From: Hormiphora californensis
Lineage: Eukaryota > Ctenophora > Tentaculata > Cydippida > Pleurobrachiidae
Reading direction: 5' to 3'
DNA: 64,000 nucleotides
NCBI GenBank assembly: GCA_020137815.1
Contig: CM035357.1
Span: 4,741,496 to 4,805,495 of the forward strand
The notes under the pieces are model-generated. The model did no database searches, was not told the origin of the DNA, and saw only the letters and a list, made by a program, of their open reading frames with translations. A program made the translations under genes and the position numbers. Shown here piece by piece: positions 39,001-49,370 of this stretch (positions within the stretch are counted from its first letter, which is position 1; each line of letters starts with the position of its first letter).

Positions 39001-41421
39001 TCCATCTCTACCTTGTCTGTAACGCGAGATATCGACAAATATAAAAAACGACCAAAATGAGAGAAAGATAAATTGGTAAACTTGATTGTGTGCACACCCA
39101 ACTAGCAACCAAAGATAACAAACTCTCTTTCTCTCATTTTGGTCGTTTTTTATATTTGTCGATATCTCGCGTCACAGACAAGGTAGAGACACCAAAACTT
39201 TGGTACCCCGGCTATTTTTTTTACGCTGAACACGATGGAAGCATCCATTTCAATCCACAACGTACAGATTTTGCTGTAATGCAATTTTATGAAAGTTCAA
39301 ATAATGAACATGTTACGTCATAACTAATGAACGAGGCAGAATTAGAAATTTTCGATACCGTAGCAATGCAATGGTCCTGATGGTACTCCCCGTTCATCCA
39401 CTAAGTTTTGTAAGAAAACACGGTGCACCACTCTTACTTTAAAGTTTAATCATTTCCTTGGTTGATCGAATCAACGAAGCGTGAGATATACAGTCGGACC
39501 CCGATTTAACGGCCCCCGATTTAGCGGCACCCCGATTTAACGGCAGGATAAATTTCCCCCAAACATTTTTTGAAATTTTTTTTTGAAAATTTTTTGAAAT
39601 TTTTTTTGAAATTTTTCAAAGGTGTAACCACGTCCGAATCGTGTTTCGAATCGGTGCACCTTATTGCACGTCATGTCGCTAATTAGACGGTTCGAAACGA
39701 ACAGATATGTGATCCCCATGAGGCCCATCGAGTCGCAATTTTGACGCTTGTTAAACTGGCCCCATGGGGATCATGTATCGGTTAGTTTCGAACCGTCTAA
39801 TTAGCGACATGACGTGCGGTTAGATGCATTGATTCGAAACACGATTCGAACGTGGTTTATATACCTTTGAAAAATTTATCTTAATTTTTTTGCAAAATTC
39901 TACAGAATGATTGTCAATGCTTTGATCGGTGCTCCCCATGAATTTTCAGAGGAAAGTATATTTTGAAATTCGAATTCTTCCTCACCCCGCCCAGATTCGG
40001 CATCGTATCACGTATCGGCTCGTTTCGAACTGTCTAATTAGCAGCAAGACATGCGATAAGATGCACTGATTCGATAAACGATTCGGACGTGGTTGATATG
40101 TAGTATGTACCTTAGAAAAATTTTACAACTTTTTTGAAATTTAAAAAAAATTATTTTGTTTTTCTAATCAGAAAATAGAAATTATCATCTAACTATATCT
40201 AATGCAAATTTGCATGGAAATGTGACACCCTATCGTCAATGTGACGACGTGATCCGTCAATGTGACGACGTGATCCGTCAGCGTGACGACATGATCCGTC
40301 AGTGTGACGACGTGATTCGTAGGTATCACGTATCACACGTGTTGAGAACTGCTTGCGACTTGAGGGGTCACATCACATGTATAAAAGGGAGAGAAAGAGA
40401 GAAAAAGAGAGGGATCACATCACATAGCATATAGCAGATAGGCAGAGAGAAAAACAGACCCCTCGATTTGCGATCGGTACGATCGCCCCAGTTTGCTAGT
40501 GTAATCAATACATGGACATTGCATTTAACACTTAGAGGTGTTTTAGTAGAGCATTTTGGACAAAAATAGGGTTTTATGGGCCAAATATGCTCTACCCCGA
40601 TTTAACGGACACCCCGATTTAACGGACAAAACCCTTTCCCCCGAGGGTGCCGTTAAATCGGGGTCCGACTGTAGATGAAGGTTTTTATGAAGGAGTATAC
40701 TTGTTGTTAGGCGTTGTCCGTGACGGACCCAACGATCTGCTGATTTCTAAACCCTGGATGCATCTTTTTAGCACGTGCGTGCTAAAAGGAGCATCCCGGG
40801 TGAATGGCTGGCAGGAAAAAGCTTTATGAGGTTTTTGGAAATACTAGATCCATAAATAAATTACCCCCTTACCTAATAAAAAGAAAATTCATACACCACC
40901 ACTATTTTTTCCAGAAATCAGCTAAAGATTCCGAGGGAGATAACCATCAAGCAGAGGTAGGTAGTTAAACACGGCCGAATAGGGCCCGTCGCTCTCTCGC
41001 CCTCTATCTTTCTCTCTCCCTCCCTCTATCTCTATTACTATATATCTATCGTTGTTGATGAGAGGGGTCACATCACACAGTCAGTGCTTGATAGGTAGTA
41101 GGTGAGATCTGATCATGGGTGGGATGTGCTCTGATTTTAGCCGTTAGCGGGTGATATGATTCGGGGTAACTAGTAAAATTGGGGGATCTGTTCCTATATT
41201 TTCTCTCTCTCTCTCTCTGTCGACTGTCCCTCTGTCTCTCCGTCTCTCTGCCTCACTCTCGCTGTCTCTCTATCTCCCTTTATCTCTCCCTGTCTTTCTG
41301 TCCGGGTTCAGTACCCATAGTTACCGTTTCAGTTGCCATGACAACCATAATTTTGTGAATAAAGAGCGCCCCAGAGTCAACAGCCCTTACTTGAGGCGCA
41401 CCCGGTGGTGATGTGACCCCC

Positions 41422-41496
<75 letters not shown>

Positions 41497-41734
41497 GTGT
41501 GAGATCATATATCTTACTATATAATGCAAAAACACCCGAAACTTGATCCCACCCATGCATGTTTGGTGGTCCCTAAATCGTCGTCATCAAGATCAGATCA
41601 CGTAACAAGTAGCATGCTAGGAGCACCCCACATGCATGATCAGATCACCCCACTGAGGATCAGATCCCCCCACCCAAGATCAGATCATCCCATAGAGGAT
41701 CAGATCACCCCACCCATGATCAGATTACCCAAGT

Positions 41735-41772
<38 letters not shown>

Positions 41773-43705
41773 GGGGGGGAGAGAGAGTACTAAGAGGAAA
41801 CTGAGAAGTGAGAGATATGAAAAACGATCAGGTTTAAACCATCCGTAGGATGGTGTGGGTCCACTAGTATCTATAATGTGATGCAATCCTTGGGTTGGGT
41901 TGACTTTGGTCTGTATTCGGGTCGGGGGCCCTTCCCAGGCCCCGAATAATTTACTGAACCACTTTTCGTGTTAGGTAGGACCAGCGAAAGAACAAAGGGT
42001 CAGAAAAGAGCTATTAAAAAAGACGAAGTGTGGAGCTAAGTACATATTTAACGAGTACGAAATCTTTCCCGAGTTCAAGGTAATTGAAAAATGGTCTTCT
42101 CTGAGGGGGGGGGGGGGGGGTCTGAGGATCAAAAAATGCACTGAGGTTTACATATATGTGATGTAACTCGAGTATTTTGAAGTTGTTACCCAATACCCAC
42201 ACATAACACGCATTGGTTGAGAACTTCAAAAATCTGACTTTATCATGACGAACTATTTCTCTTATAGATACCGATCACAAAGAAAAACGATTGGAGAACA
42301 AAGCAGAATCTTCTAGATCTTCTGAGAAACTCAAAAGATCCCGAAATTGTTACTGTAACCATTCTAGAGGAGTTCCCTGACCACAACCATAAAATGGTTT
42401 GTCAGAAGACTGCCTTGACATGTGGTAAATACTATGTTGACTCAATTCAGGCAGTGTTTGTTCTCATTTCTTCCGTCACTCGCTCCCCGTTTCGAAAATA
42501 TAACTCCCTCTCCCTCTCCCATTATTACCAGACTAAGTGCTCATAAAAATACGTTTTTCAGATGAGAAGAGTGTTGTTGTAAAACTTGGGACATCCACCG
42601 GTCCATCAGGGGTCAAGTTGGCTTCAGCTGTCGAAAGTCTCTGTGACCTCGAGTTCATTGACACTCTTGTGGACAGACAAACTGCCTATAACTTGAAGAG
42701 GAAGTTTGAAGGACGACAGGCTGGTTATGAAGGCGATATTGAGAGGCTGAAAACCCTACTGAAGCAGATCCCTGAACCCGGATTTTTTTACAAGATTGAG
42801 TCGGATAATCTTAAAGACTTCCGGCTGATTATACAATCTGGTAAGTTTGAGGTTTGAGTAAAGTTATGATGGTGTGAAGTTTTGGAGTTTTATTGCCTCA
42901 TATTACCAACTCGCCCGTTTGATTGAGTTATAATGAAACACGACTCGCTTGAACTACCTGCTCTCGTATATAAATTCGATGCTCAAAACATCTCAGCAGT
43001 CAGCACTAAAAAAATCATAATTGTCATTATTATTCCCTGCAGAGTTTATGAAGAAGATGATGCTCAAATATGGAGGCATGACACTATTTTTGGATAGCAC
43101 CCACAACACCACAAAATATCCAGGGATATCCCAGCTCAATCTAATGGTGCGAACCAATGATCGGTTCCAGGTTAGTTAACACTTAACATGAGAGTGGATA
43201 GCGACAGAAACAGAATTGGACATTGATAAGAATTGTGAGATTAAGGTTAGACTTAGAGTTAGACTGAATACTAATTCCCCGATAGATTGCCGCGGTCATG
43301 TTTACCAGCAGTGAGTGCTCGGATGCGATCAGCTATTTTATGAAAGCTTTGAAAGCCAGACTACCTTCGGATTTTAATCCTCGGTATCTAATGATTGACT
43401 ATTGCGGCGCTGAGGTTAATGGAGTAAAAGATGTCTTCCCGGAAACCAAAGTGTTGATATGCATATTCCACATACTGCAGGTACAATACTTTTTCTGGGT
43501 GTCCGGAGTTATAACCGACAGGACGCATGACCGACCAAATTTTAGGGCTTCGTTTTAGGTTAACGGTTAGGGTTAGGGGTGTGGTTAGGGGTTAGGGGTT
43601 AAGAGTTAAGGGCGATTGAATTTCATTCGGTCATGCGTCCCGTCAGTCATGAGTCCGGGAGCCCTTTTTCTCTCTGCCGCCGTTCTCTCTCCCCTACTCT
43701 TTCTC

Positions 43706-43751
<46 letters not shown>

Positions 43752-43774
43752 TCTGTGTGTCTCTCTCTCTCTCT

Positions 43775-43858
<84 letters not shown>

Positions 43859-45458
43859 TGGTTGAAACTATTTTCAGGCCTGGCGAAGGTGGGTTAAGTC
43901 AAATATTCCGAAATCTGAGCAAGAGATTAACATCCAGTTAGCTACGCGGGTTATGTATGCACATAACAAGGTATATGCTGCGGATGCTGAGCGGCAACTG
44001 TTGGAGAACGGAAACCCTGTATTTGTCAAGTATTACGAAACGTACTACCAGCAGATAAAGGAGGTGATTTGACTTATATCATTGCACATTATAATATCTT
44101 TCTTTAGGGATTTGATATGTATCTTATGTCTTTATCCCATGATTCTAATAATTTTTTTCCTAAGAGGTGGGTAATATGTTATCGAGAACAACGAATCGAT
44201 GCGTCCAATACCAACAACGGCGTGGAACGGTTTAATCGTGCCATCAAGGACGCCTTAGACAAATCAGGAAGGACCTACTCAATCTTTGATACTGTCAAGG
44301 TAACATAACTAGGTCATGAATTTTAATCATATAACAGAGCACTGCAGGCGGTGCTCTATTTTATGATTAGATGACTGCTTAAAATGATCCAATGATAAAT
44401 ATAGTCGTTCCTTAATTAGATGGCTATCACTTGTATTCCTGATTCTAAAGTAACTTCAAAAATTATTAAGATCGCCCTTCTAACTCCGAGCGATGGGCCC
44501 AGCACCTGCCTTAGCTCAGGTTTCACTGTATATAACTAGTGATCTGGGGCCAGCCCTGCCCAGAATCAATATTCCTTTCTCACGCCTGATAATCTATTCT
44601 ATGTACAGGTTTTGATTGATGTCGCTGAACAAAAGATGTTCCAGCATATAGAGGCCCAGCTCACCATGGATCAGAAAATGGTTGAGCCCTCTATCGATAC
44701 TCCGGAATTTCTTGTGGAGTCGACCGAGCTTCTGTGGAAGCACTTCAAGAAAGAAAAGAAATTAGCCAAACATCTGTGTGATCAATGTACGTTTAAATTG
44801 CCTTGTTCGACCCTCCCTCCCCGCGCTGTTGTTTGAACAAAACAACGTTTAAACTGCCTATTTTTTCTCGATCGATATGTAAATTATACCATACTAGAAA
44901 CTAGGATCCAAAGAGTTACAGTGCCAGCTGCTTGATTGCATGTCCTAACTACTACCATTCATTTCAGATGGCCCAGGAAAGATTGAACAGGTTATGAAGG
45001 TAATTTTCCGGTGTCATGAGCCTCACCGTGAGGAGCCACACATTGTGAATCTGCTCCACCCTTCATGCTCCTGCCGGTCCTTCACGAACACACGATTTCC
45101 TTGCCGGCACATGTTTGGAATTCTGACTAGAGGTATGGCGAAATGGGATGATTTCCCAGAAGCCTTCCGAACAAACCCATACTTCATCAAAGAAGACTTG
45201 GGGCTGGTTGGAACATCGTGCTGGCCAGTTTTTATCGAGAATGACTTCCCGCCCCCGTCTGACAATGAAGATGAAGACACTGACATCATTGCCCAGCACC
45301 CGGTCGAAGATAGGCGTGGAAACATAAATGCGCTGGCCGAAGGGATGAAAGGGTTATCTAGGGACAGCAAATTCGAGAAGTTATCTCCACAGGACTTGAA
45401 AACTATTGAGGAGAAGTTCAAGGAGTGTTATAATCTTTTTGCGTCAAAATTAGGTTAG
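36040..45458 (+). CDS. MULE transposase with C-C-H-H zinc finger and SWIM domain, 15 exons
   Basis: Exons: 36040-36048, 36511-36567, 37398-37454, 38267-38365, 38477-38701, 40915-40956, 41975-42079, 42268-42424, 42562-42840, 43043-43170, 43286-43480, 43878-44063, 44165-44299, 44609-44786, 44968-45458; 2343 nt, about 780 aa, no stop. N-terminal modules A and B (residues about 4-74) match the left gene. A WRKY/GCM1-type zinc finger is suggested by VLQCSHG (about 139), TKCGAK and FPDHNHK (about 240). The DDE triad is FLDSTHN (D361), YLMIDYCGAE (D424, followed by the MULE hallmark VFP...CIFH at 445-448) and NNGVERFNR (E534). The SWIM finger is CSC-x9-CRH (651-665). An acidic stretch and a helical tail follow (ALAEGMKGLSRDSKFEKLS). 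All splice sites are GT-AG. Exon 1 (three codons) is tentative. The gene should encode an active-looking transposase. Confidence 0.82.
36572..37256. mobile_element. degenerate CCCCGATTTA MITE (copy 6) split by another MITE
   Basis: The outer part begins near TACCGTTGGATCCCGATTTA and ends CCGTTAAATCGACTGTACG. Inside, 36826-37090 is a separate element with inverted ends GGGGCGATTCCAAAAAGACG / CGTCCTTTTTGAATCGCCC and a purine-rich middle. Confidence 0.6.
37484..38115. mobile_element. foldback element in transposase intron 3
   Basis: Long inverted arms (for example GAGCCGTACCTCCGAA and its mirror GGAGGTACGGCTCGTC; AACAATTCCTTGGTAACT and its mirror) pair across about 630 bp, with the apex near 37795. 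Confidence 0.75.
38742..39449. mobile_element. foldback element in transposase intron 5
   Basis: The arms start at AAAGTAAGAGTGGCGTGCC and end at the inverted GGTGCACCACTCTTACTTT. The left arm carries an extra segment (about 38880-38935, CACGGGGAGGGAGGGTCGAA) missing from the right arm. Confidence 0.75.
39489..40673. mobile_element. large CCCCGATTTA MITE (copy 7, TAACGG variant) with nested palindrome
   Basis: It runs from TACAGTCGGACCCCGATTTA to GGGGTCCGACTGTA, 1185 bp. Inside lies a palindrome centred near 39745 (TCGAACCGTCTAATTAGCGA and mirror), a third diverged arm at about 40010-40130, and a four-unit 21-bp repeat (CGTGATCCGTCAATGTGACGA type, 40230-40320). Confidence 0.75.
41427..41489. 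repeat. (CT)n microsatellite
   Basis: About 60 bp of pure CT. Confidence 0.95.
41512..41867. mobile_element. candidate non-autonomous Helitron
   Basis: It begins TCTTACTATATAATGC after an A. It ends with a hairpin (ACCATCC GTA GGATGGT, 41838-41854), nine bases, then CTAG followed by T. This matches the Helitron layout: 5' TC, 3' hairpin plus CTRR, insertion between A and T, no target duplication. The interior repeats GATCAGATCACCCCA several times. Confidence 0.5.
43498..43663. mobile_element. short MITE with TTAGGG-like core
   Basis: Inverted ends (GTCCGGAGTTATAACCGACAGG and CCCGTCAGTCATGAGTCCGG) flank GGTTAGGGTTAGGGG-like repeats. It is in transposase intron 11. Confidence 0.65.
43692..43857. 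repeat. (CT)n microsatellite
   Basis: About 165 bp of CT with a few TG interruptions. It ends about 20 bp before the acceptor of transposase exon 12. Confidence 0.95.
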
Positions 45459-45599
45459 ATTTTATTATTTCACATATTTTTAATCGATTTTTAAATTAAC
45501 AAAATTAATAAATAGGTATTCTAACAACGCTTGTTTTGGTGATATTTTCTCTTGAACATACATTAAACCAGAAAATTCAAGTGTTCTTCTTTTAAATAA

Positions 45600-46753
45600 G
45601 GATTCCAAGGTAAAGCTGTTACAAGGTCTTGCTACGTCGTGTGTATTCGTGTATTTTTAGCGTAATACACCGTGTACAGTGTACACTGCAGTACACTGTA
45701 CGAGACGACCGGGATCTATGTAACGCGCGGGCGCCTCTCTGCATATTTCTGGACTATTAATCTTCGCGCGCACGTACCAACATGTGAAGAACCGCGTGAG
45801 TACTTACCTGCTACCCTCGTTGCGGGGGTGCGCGCATGAGGGGGCTGCAGCGCATTCCAAAATAATAATCGTTCCAATCATGAATCAGGCCTGCAGCGCA
45901 TGCCAGAATCAGCCCAAATTTTTTTGAAGTGACGTCGACGTTTGAAAAGCGCTGCCTTATCCCGCGCTGCCAGGGGGCCAGCAACGTTTGCAACGTCGAC
46001 GTTTTTTTAAAAATTTTTTTGGAAAAGAGGTTTTTTTTACCGCGACCGGACGAACGCGCAAACCTTGGCATACGCTGCAGGGGGCGCGCGCATAATTAAA
46101 TAGGTCGCGCGCGCGAGAAGCTCGTCGGCCAACAAAAAGTTTCCAAATTTTTTTCACTTTTTACTGTTTTTTTTGGAATGCGCTGCAGCCCCCTCATGCG
46201 CGCACCCCCGCAACGAGGGGACTGGAGGGAATGCCGCGCGCGCGTTTGGCCAGATCTGGCCAGAGTCGAAAATAACTTTGCGAGCGAAAAAACGGCGGTG
46301 CTCATAACTTTGGCCCCTGAAGTCCGTTTGACTTGATTCTTTCACCAGTTGTTAGATCTGACAATTATCTACCTTGCTGTTTTTGAGAGAAGTTAATTGG
46401 ACTTCAGGAGGCTGAGCAATAGCCGTTCAAAGATTGGTTGTTTTCAAAAAGTGACGTCACAGGTCCCTGCAGGGACACTTTTGTTTCAAATTTGAATTAA
46501 AATCTCGAATTTTTTATTTTACCGCACTCGATTTTGCGGAGTTTCGTTCATATCTCCTGTTCCTGATAAGATAGAGACCTGAAACCGGTTGCATTTGAAA
46601 GCTGTTATCTTCCTCTTTCCAACGCTACCAAAACGATTTCTGTACCTTATCTGGAACCGGAGATATGATTGATTATATATTCCCCCCCAGCGCGGTATTC
46701 CCTCCAGGCCCCTTATATTATATTATAAGGGGCCTGCAACGTATGCCAACTGT
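45600..46753. repeat. right terminal inverted repeat of the composite element
   Basis: Inverted counterpart of 29153-29900. It is interrupted at about 45826-46216 by a foldback insertion; outside that insertion the outer 530 bp match the left repeat almost base for base. Confidence 0.8.
45826..46216. mobile_element. foldback insertion inside the right terminal repeat
   Basis: It is bounded by GCGGGGGTGCGCGCATGAGG and its inverted copy. The uninterrupted left terminal repeat reads straight across this point (CCTCGTTGCGGGTAGCAGG). Inside are further CTGCAGCGCATGCC-type tips. Confidence 0.7.
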
Positions 46754-47161
46754 TTTTTAAAACTTTTTACGAGCCTTTTCTGTTAAAAACGAGAACCAGG
46801 ATGCGTCCAGCGGGTGCTAAGATAACAGAGGTCGATAAGCTGATAAAATAGAAAATTCTGGTTAATTTTTTGACATTATTACACGTTTTAGTTGGTGTGT
46901 ACTTCTGCACTGTCTGTACTCTATTTCTTTTTGGCTCTTTGCTTAATCGGTTGTAAAGTCCGTTTCAAGCGACTTGACCCGTAATTCTTGGAATTTGGCG
47001 CATTGCGCGTGTATTTACAAAGGGGAAATACTGAATTTCCAGGAATCTCAGGTCAAGTCGTTTGAAACGCACTTTAATGTTTGTTTGCTTGTTTTGTTCG
47101 TACTAGAGTACCCGTTTGCTGGGAACCCGTGACCTGGTAAATGGTAATTTATCCTCATAAA
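46754..47161. other. intergenic, no gene seen
   Basis: It contains a loose inverted pair (AAGTCCGTTTCAAGCGACTTGA near 46958 and TCAAGTCGTTTGAAACGCACTT near 47052), probably another small foldback. Confidence 0.4.
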
Positions 47162-47475
47162 TCTCTATTATAATTTGGAGATGTCGCGTCGAAGTGGTGG
47201 TCGTTCGTTCAGTGCGTTTCTACGCGACAGTGCTCCTTCATAAAACACTTTATGTGACCAAAGCTGTAAAGCTGTTGCTCACACTTTTGGAACTTCCAGT
47301 GGAAGTTTGTTAATATTTTCGAATGAATTTTAAGATGCCAGTCTTATTGGTTATCAATTCAGTTGCCATGGCAACCGTGTAATTATTGACGTTGAAAGGG
47401 CGAAAAGAACTGCCCGGCGAAGCCGGGTGGGTTGTCAAAAAGCCCTTACTTGAGGCGCACCCAATGGGTGCGCTA
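47162..47475. mobile_element. candidate non-autonomous Helitron
   Basis: It begins TCTCTATTATAATTTGGAG after an A and ends with the hairpin GCGCACCC AAT GGGTGCGC running directly into CTAG, followed by T. Part of its 3' region (CCCTTACTTGAGGCGCACCC) recurs at 41388. Confidence 0.5.
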
Positions 47476-47561
47476 GTAATATATATATAATATATAACCG
47501 GTGACATTTTATTTGATTTTTAAAAGATAATGTGTTTGTTCCTTAGAGCAATGAGTCTCAT

Positions 47562-47808
47562 AGTAGGAGCGGTTAGATCAGCACGTGCAGAAATTCGCGC
47601 GCCACCCTAATCTCAGGTTACTCTCACGGCTTCATTTCGCATCCAATCCAAAAGTGACCTTCATCAAACCTGTAGATCTCCTCAAGGAGAAGCGAAAACT
47701 TAAGGGACATTAGTTGATTGGATGCGACCTCAAGGAGCTATGACAATGCACAAAAAGGGGTGGCACACGACTTTAACCACGTGGTGATCTAACCGCTCCT
47801 ACTATCAT
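47562..47808. mobile_element. MITE with 21-bp inverted ends
   Basis: Ends ATAGTAGGAGCGGTTAGATC and GATCTAACCGCTCCTACTAT are perfectly inverted. There is no coding capacity. Confidence 0.75.
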
Positions 47809-47981
47809 ACCCATTGGGTTTTTGAAAAAACGGCCATTACAATTTTGGCGAGGCGGGTAAATCATTTACTGTAACGCGCGAATTCCCCAAAAAAGCGCTG
47901 CTTTTTTACGCCGCGCGCGGAACCTAAAATTACGCGCGCAGTGTAAAATTTTAAAATTCATTGAAAATTTCCTCTCGTTCG

Positions 47982-48376
47982 CGTTTTATAAGGAACCATA
48001 ATAAAGTTCAAGAGCGCACCCCATCCAAGAGCGCACCACCTCCAAAAGACACCACTTCAAGAGCGCACCACATCAAAGAGAGCTCCCCATCCAGAAGATA
48101 CCGCGCGCAGGGGACACCACGCGCAGAAGAGACCGCACGCGCAAATACAACGCCGCGCTGGTCTCTTCTGCGCGTGGTGTCCCCTGCGCGTGGTATCTTC
48201 TGGATGGGGAGCTCTCTTTGATGTGGTGCGCTCTTGAAGTGGTGTCTTCTGGAGGTGGTGCGCTCTTGGATGTGGTCTCTTTTGGGTGTGGTACGCTCTC
48301 AGGTGTGGTCTCTCTTCGATCGGGTGTGCTCTTGGGTGCTCTTGGAGGCTCTTGAACTTTATTATGGTTCCTTATG
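47982..48376. mobile_element. hairpin element built of GAGCGCACCAC subrepeats
   Basis: Two inverted arms from AAGGAACCATAATAAAGTTC to GAACTTTATTATGGTTCCTT have their apex near 48145. Both arms consist of 18-22-bp subrepeats with (A)AGAGCGCACCACATC. The right arm has three more subrepeats than the left. Confidence 0.75.
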
Positions 48377-48483
48377 TCGCCTAAAAAAGTCGACGAAAAA
48401 TTCCAAATTCGTGAATTATAAGAACTCCGGTCAGTTCTCATCTTGCCAATCCGTTTTCCGGGAACCCCTGGCCAAAGGACATT

Positions 48484-48712
48484 AAAGTCGGATTTTTTGA
48501 AACTGTCACCCCCCCTGAGTTTTCAAATTTCTTTAAATGACCATAAGTCCGGTTCCTGATGAGATAGAGACTTGAAATTTGGAGGTTATAAAGATCTTGC
48601 TAAGTTCTTCCGAACCTCAAAATTTCAAGTCTCTATCTTATCAGGAACCGGAGATATGACAAATTTGTTATTTCAGGGGGGTGACAGTTTCAAAAAATCC
48701 GACTTTAAAATT
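48484..48712. mobile_element. foldback MITE (AAAGTCGGATTTTTTGAAAC ends)
   Basis: Inverted ends AAAGTCGGATTTTTTGAAAC and GTTTCAAAAAATCCGACTTT bound it. The inner sequence CTCTATCTTATCAGGAACCG is shared with the terminal repeats at 29.3 and 46.55 kb. Confidence 0.75.
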
Positions 48713-49370
48713 CACATACCGACCAAGTTTCATATTGATTGGATAAGATTTTGGGTGGCTACGGTGAAAAATATCGTATTTTTGGCATTTTTAACTTTCC
48801 CGACGCGATTTACGACCCTTAAACATTGAGTTACGGGAAATCGCCATCAAGTAAAATGAAGTTCAAACGATTCTCTTTCCCCACTATTGCGTTAGTTTTT
48901 TGATTTAGAGCCGTTTTCAGGGTCTTAGAAGCGTTTGAAAAAATGTAAGTATTTTTGGCGCAATGACGTCACCCCGTGACGTCACTGTTGTAAAGATCGG
49001 ATCAAAAATCTGAGCCCGTACTTACACCCGCCTTGGTCCAAAGTACCAGTGTACAAATTTTCAGGGGTCTAGCTCAAAAACTGTAGGAGGAGTAGGGAGA
49101 AAACAATTATCGGACTAACATTTTGGAATTTATTATATGGATATTGGCTTGTTTAAGTTTTCTAAAACCCCTTGTTCCTCGTTTTTGTGCATCTAATGCT
49201 ACTAGGATCTGTTCAAATCAAATAGAATAAAATAAAATCTAAACGCATGCGAATTTCCCAGCGAGTGGGCCCTCCTTGTCAAGTCTTAACTCAAAATATT
49301 AAAATCAAATCGCCCCGTCGTGTGGTCACTGGTCAGTCATCAGCAGCAGCTAAAACAGCAAAAACACACA
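48713..49370. other. non-coding sequence, no gene seen
   Basis: AT-rich. GTGACGTCACCC-like palindromes occur at about 48965-48985. Nothing coding is recognised. Confidence 0.4.
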
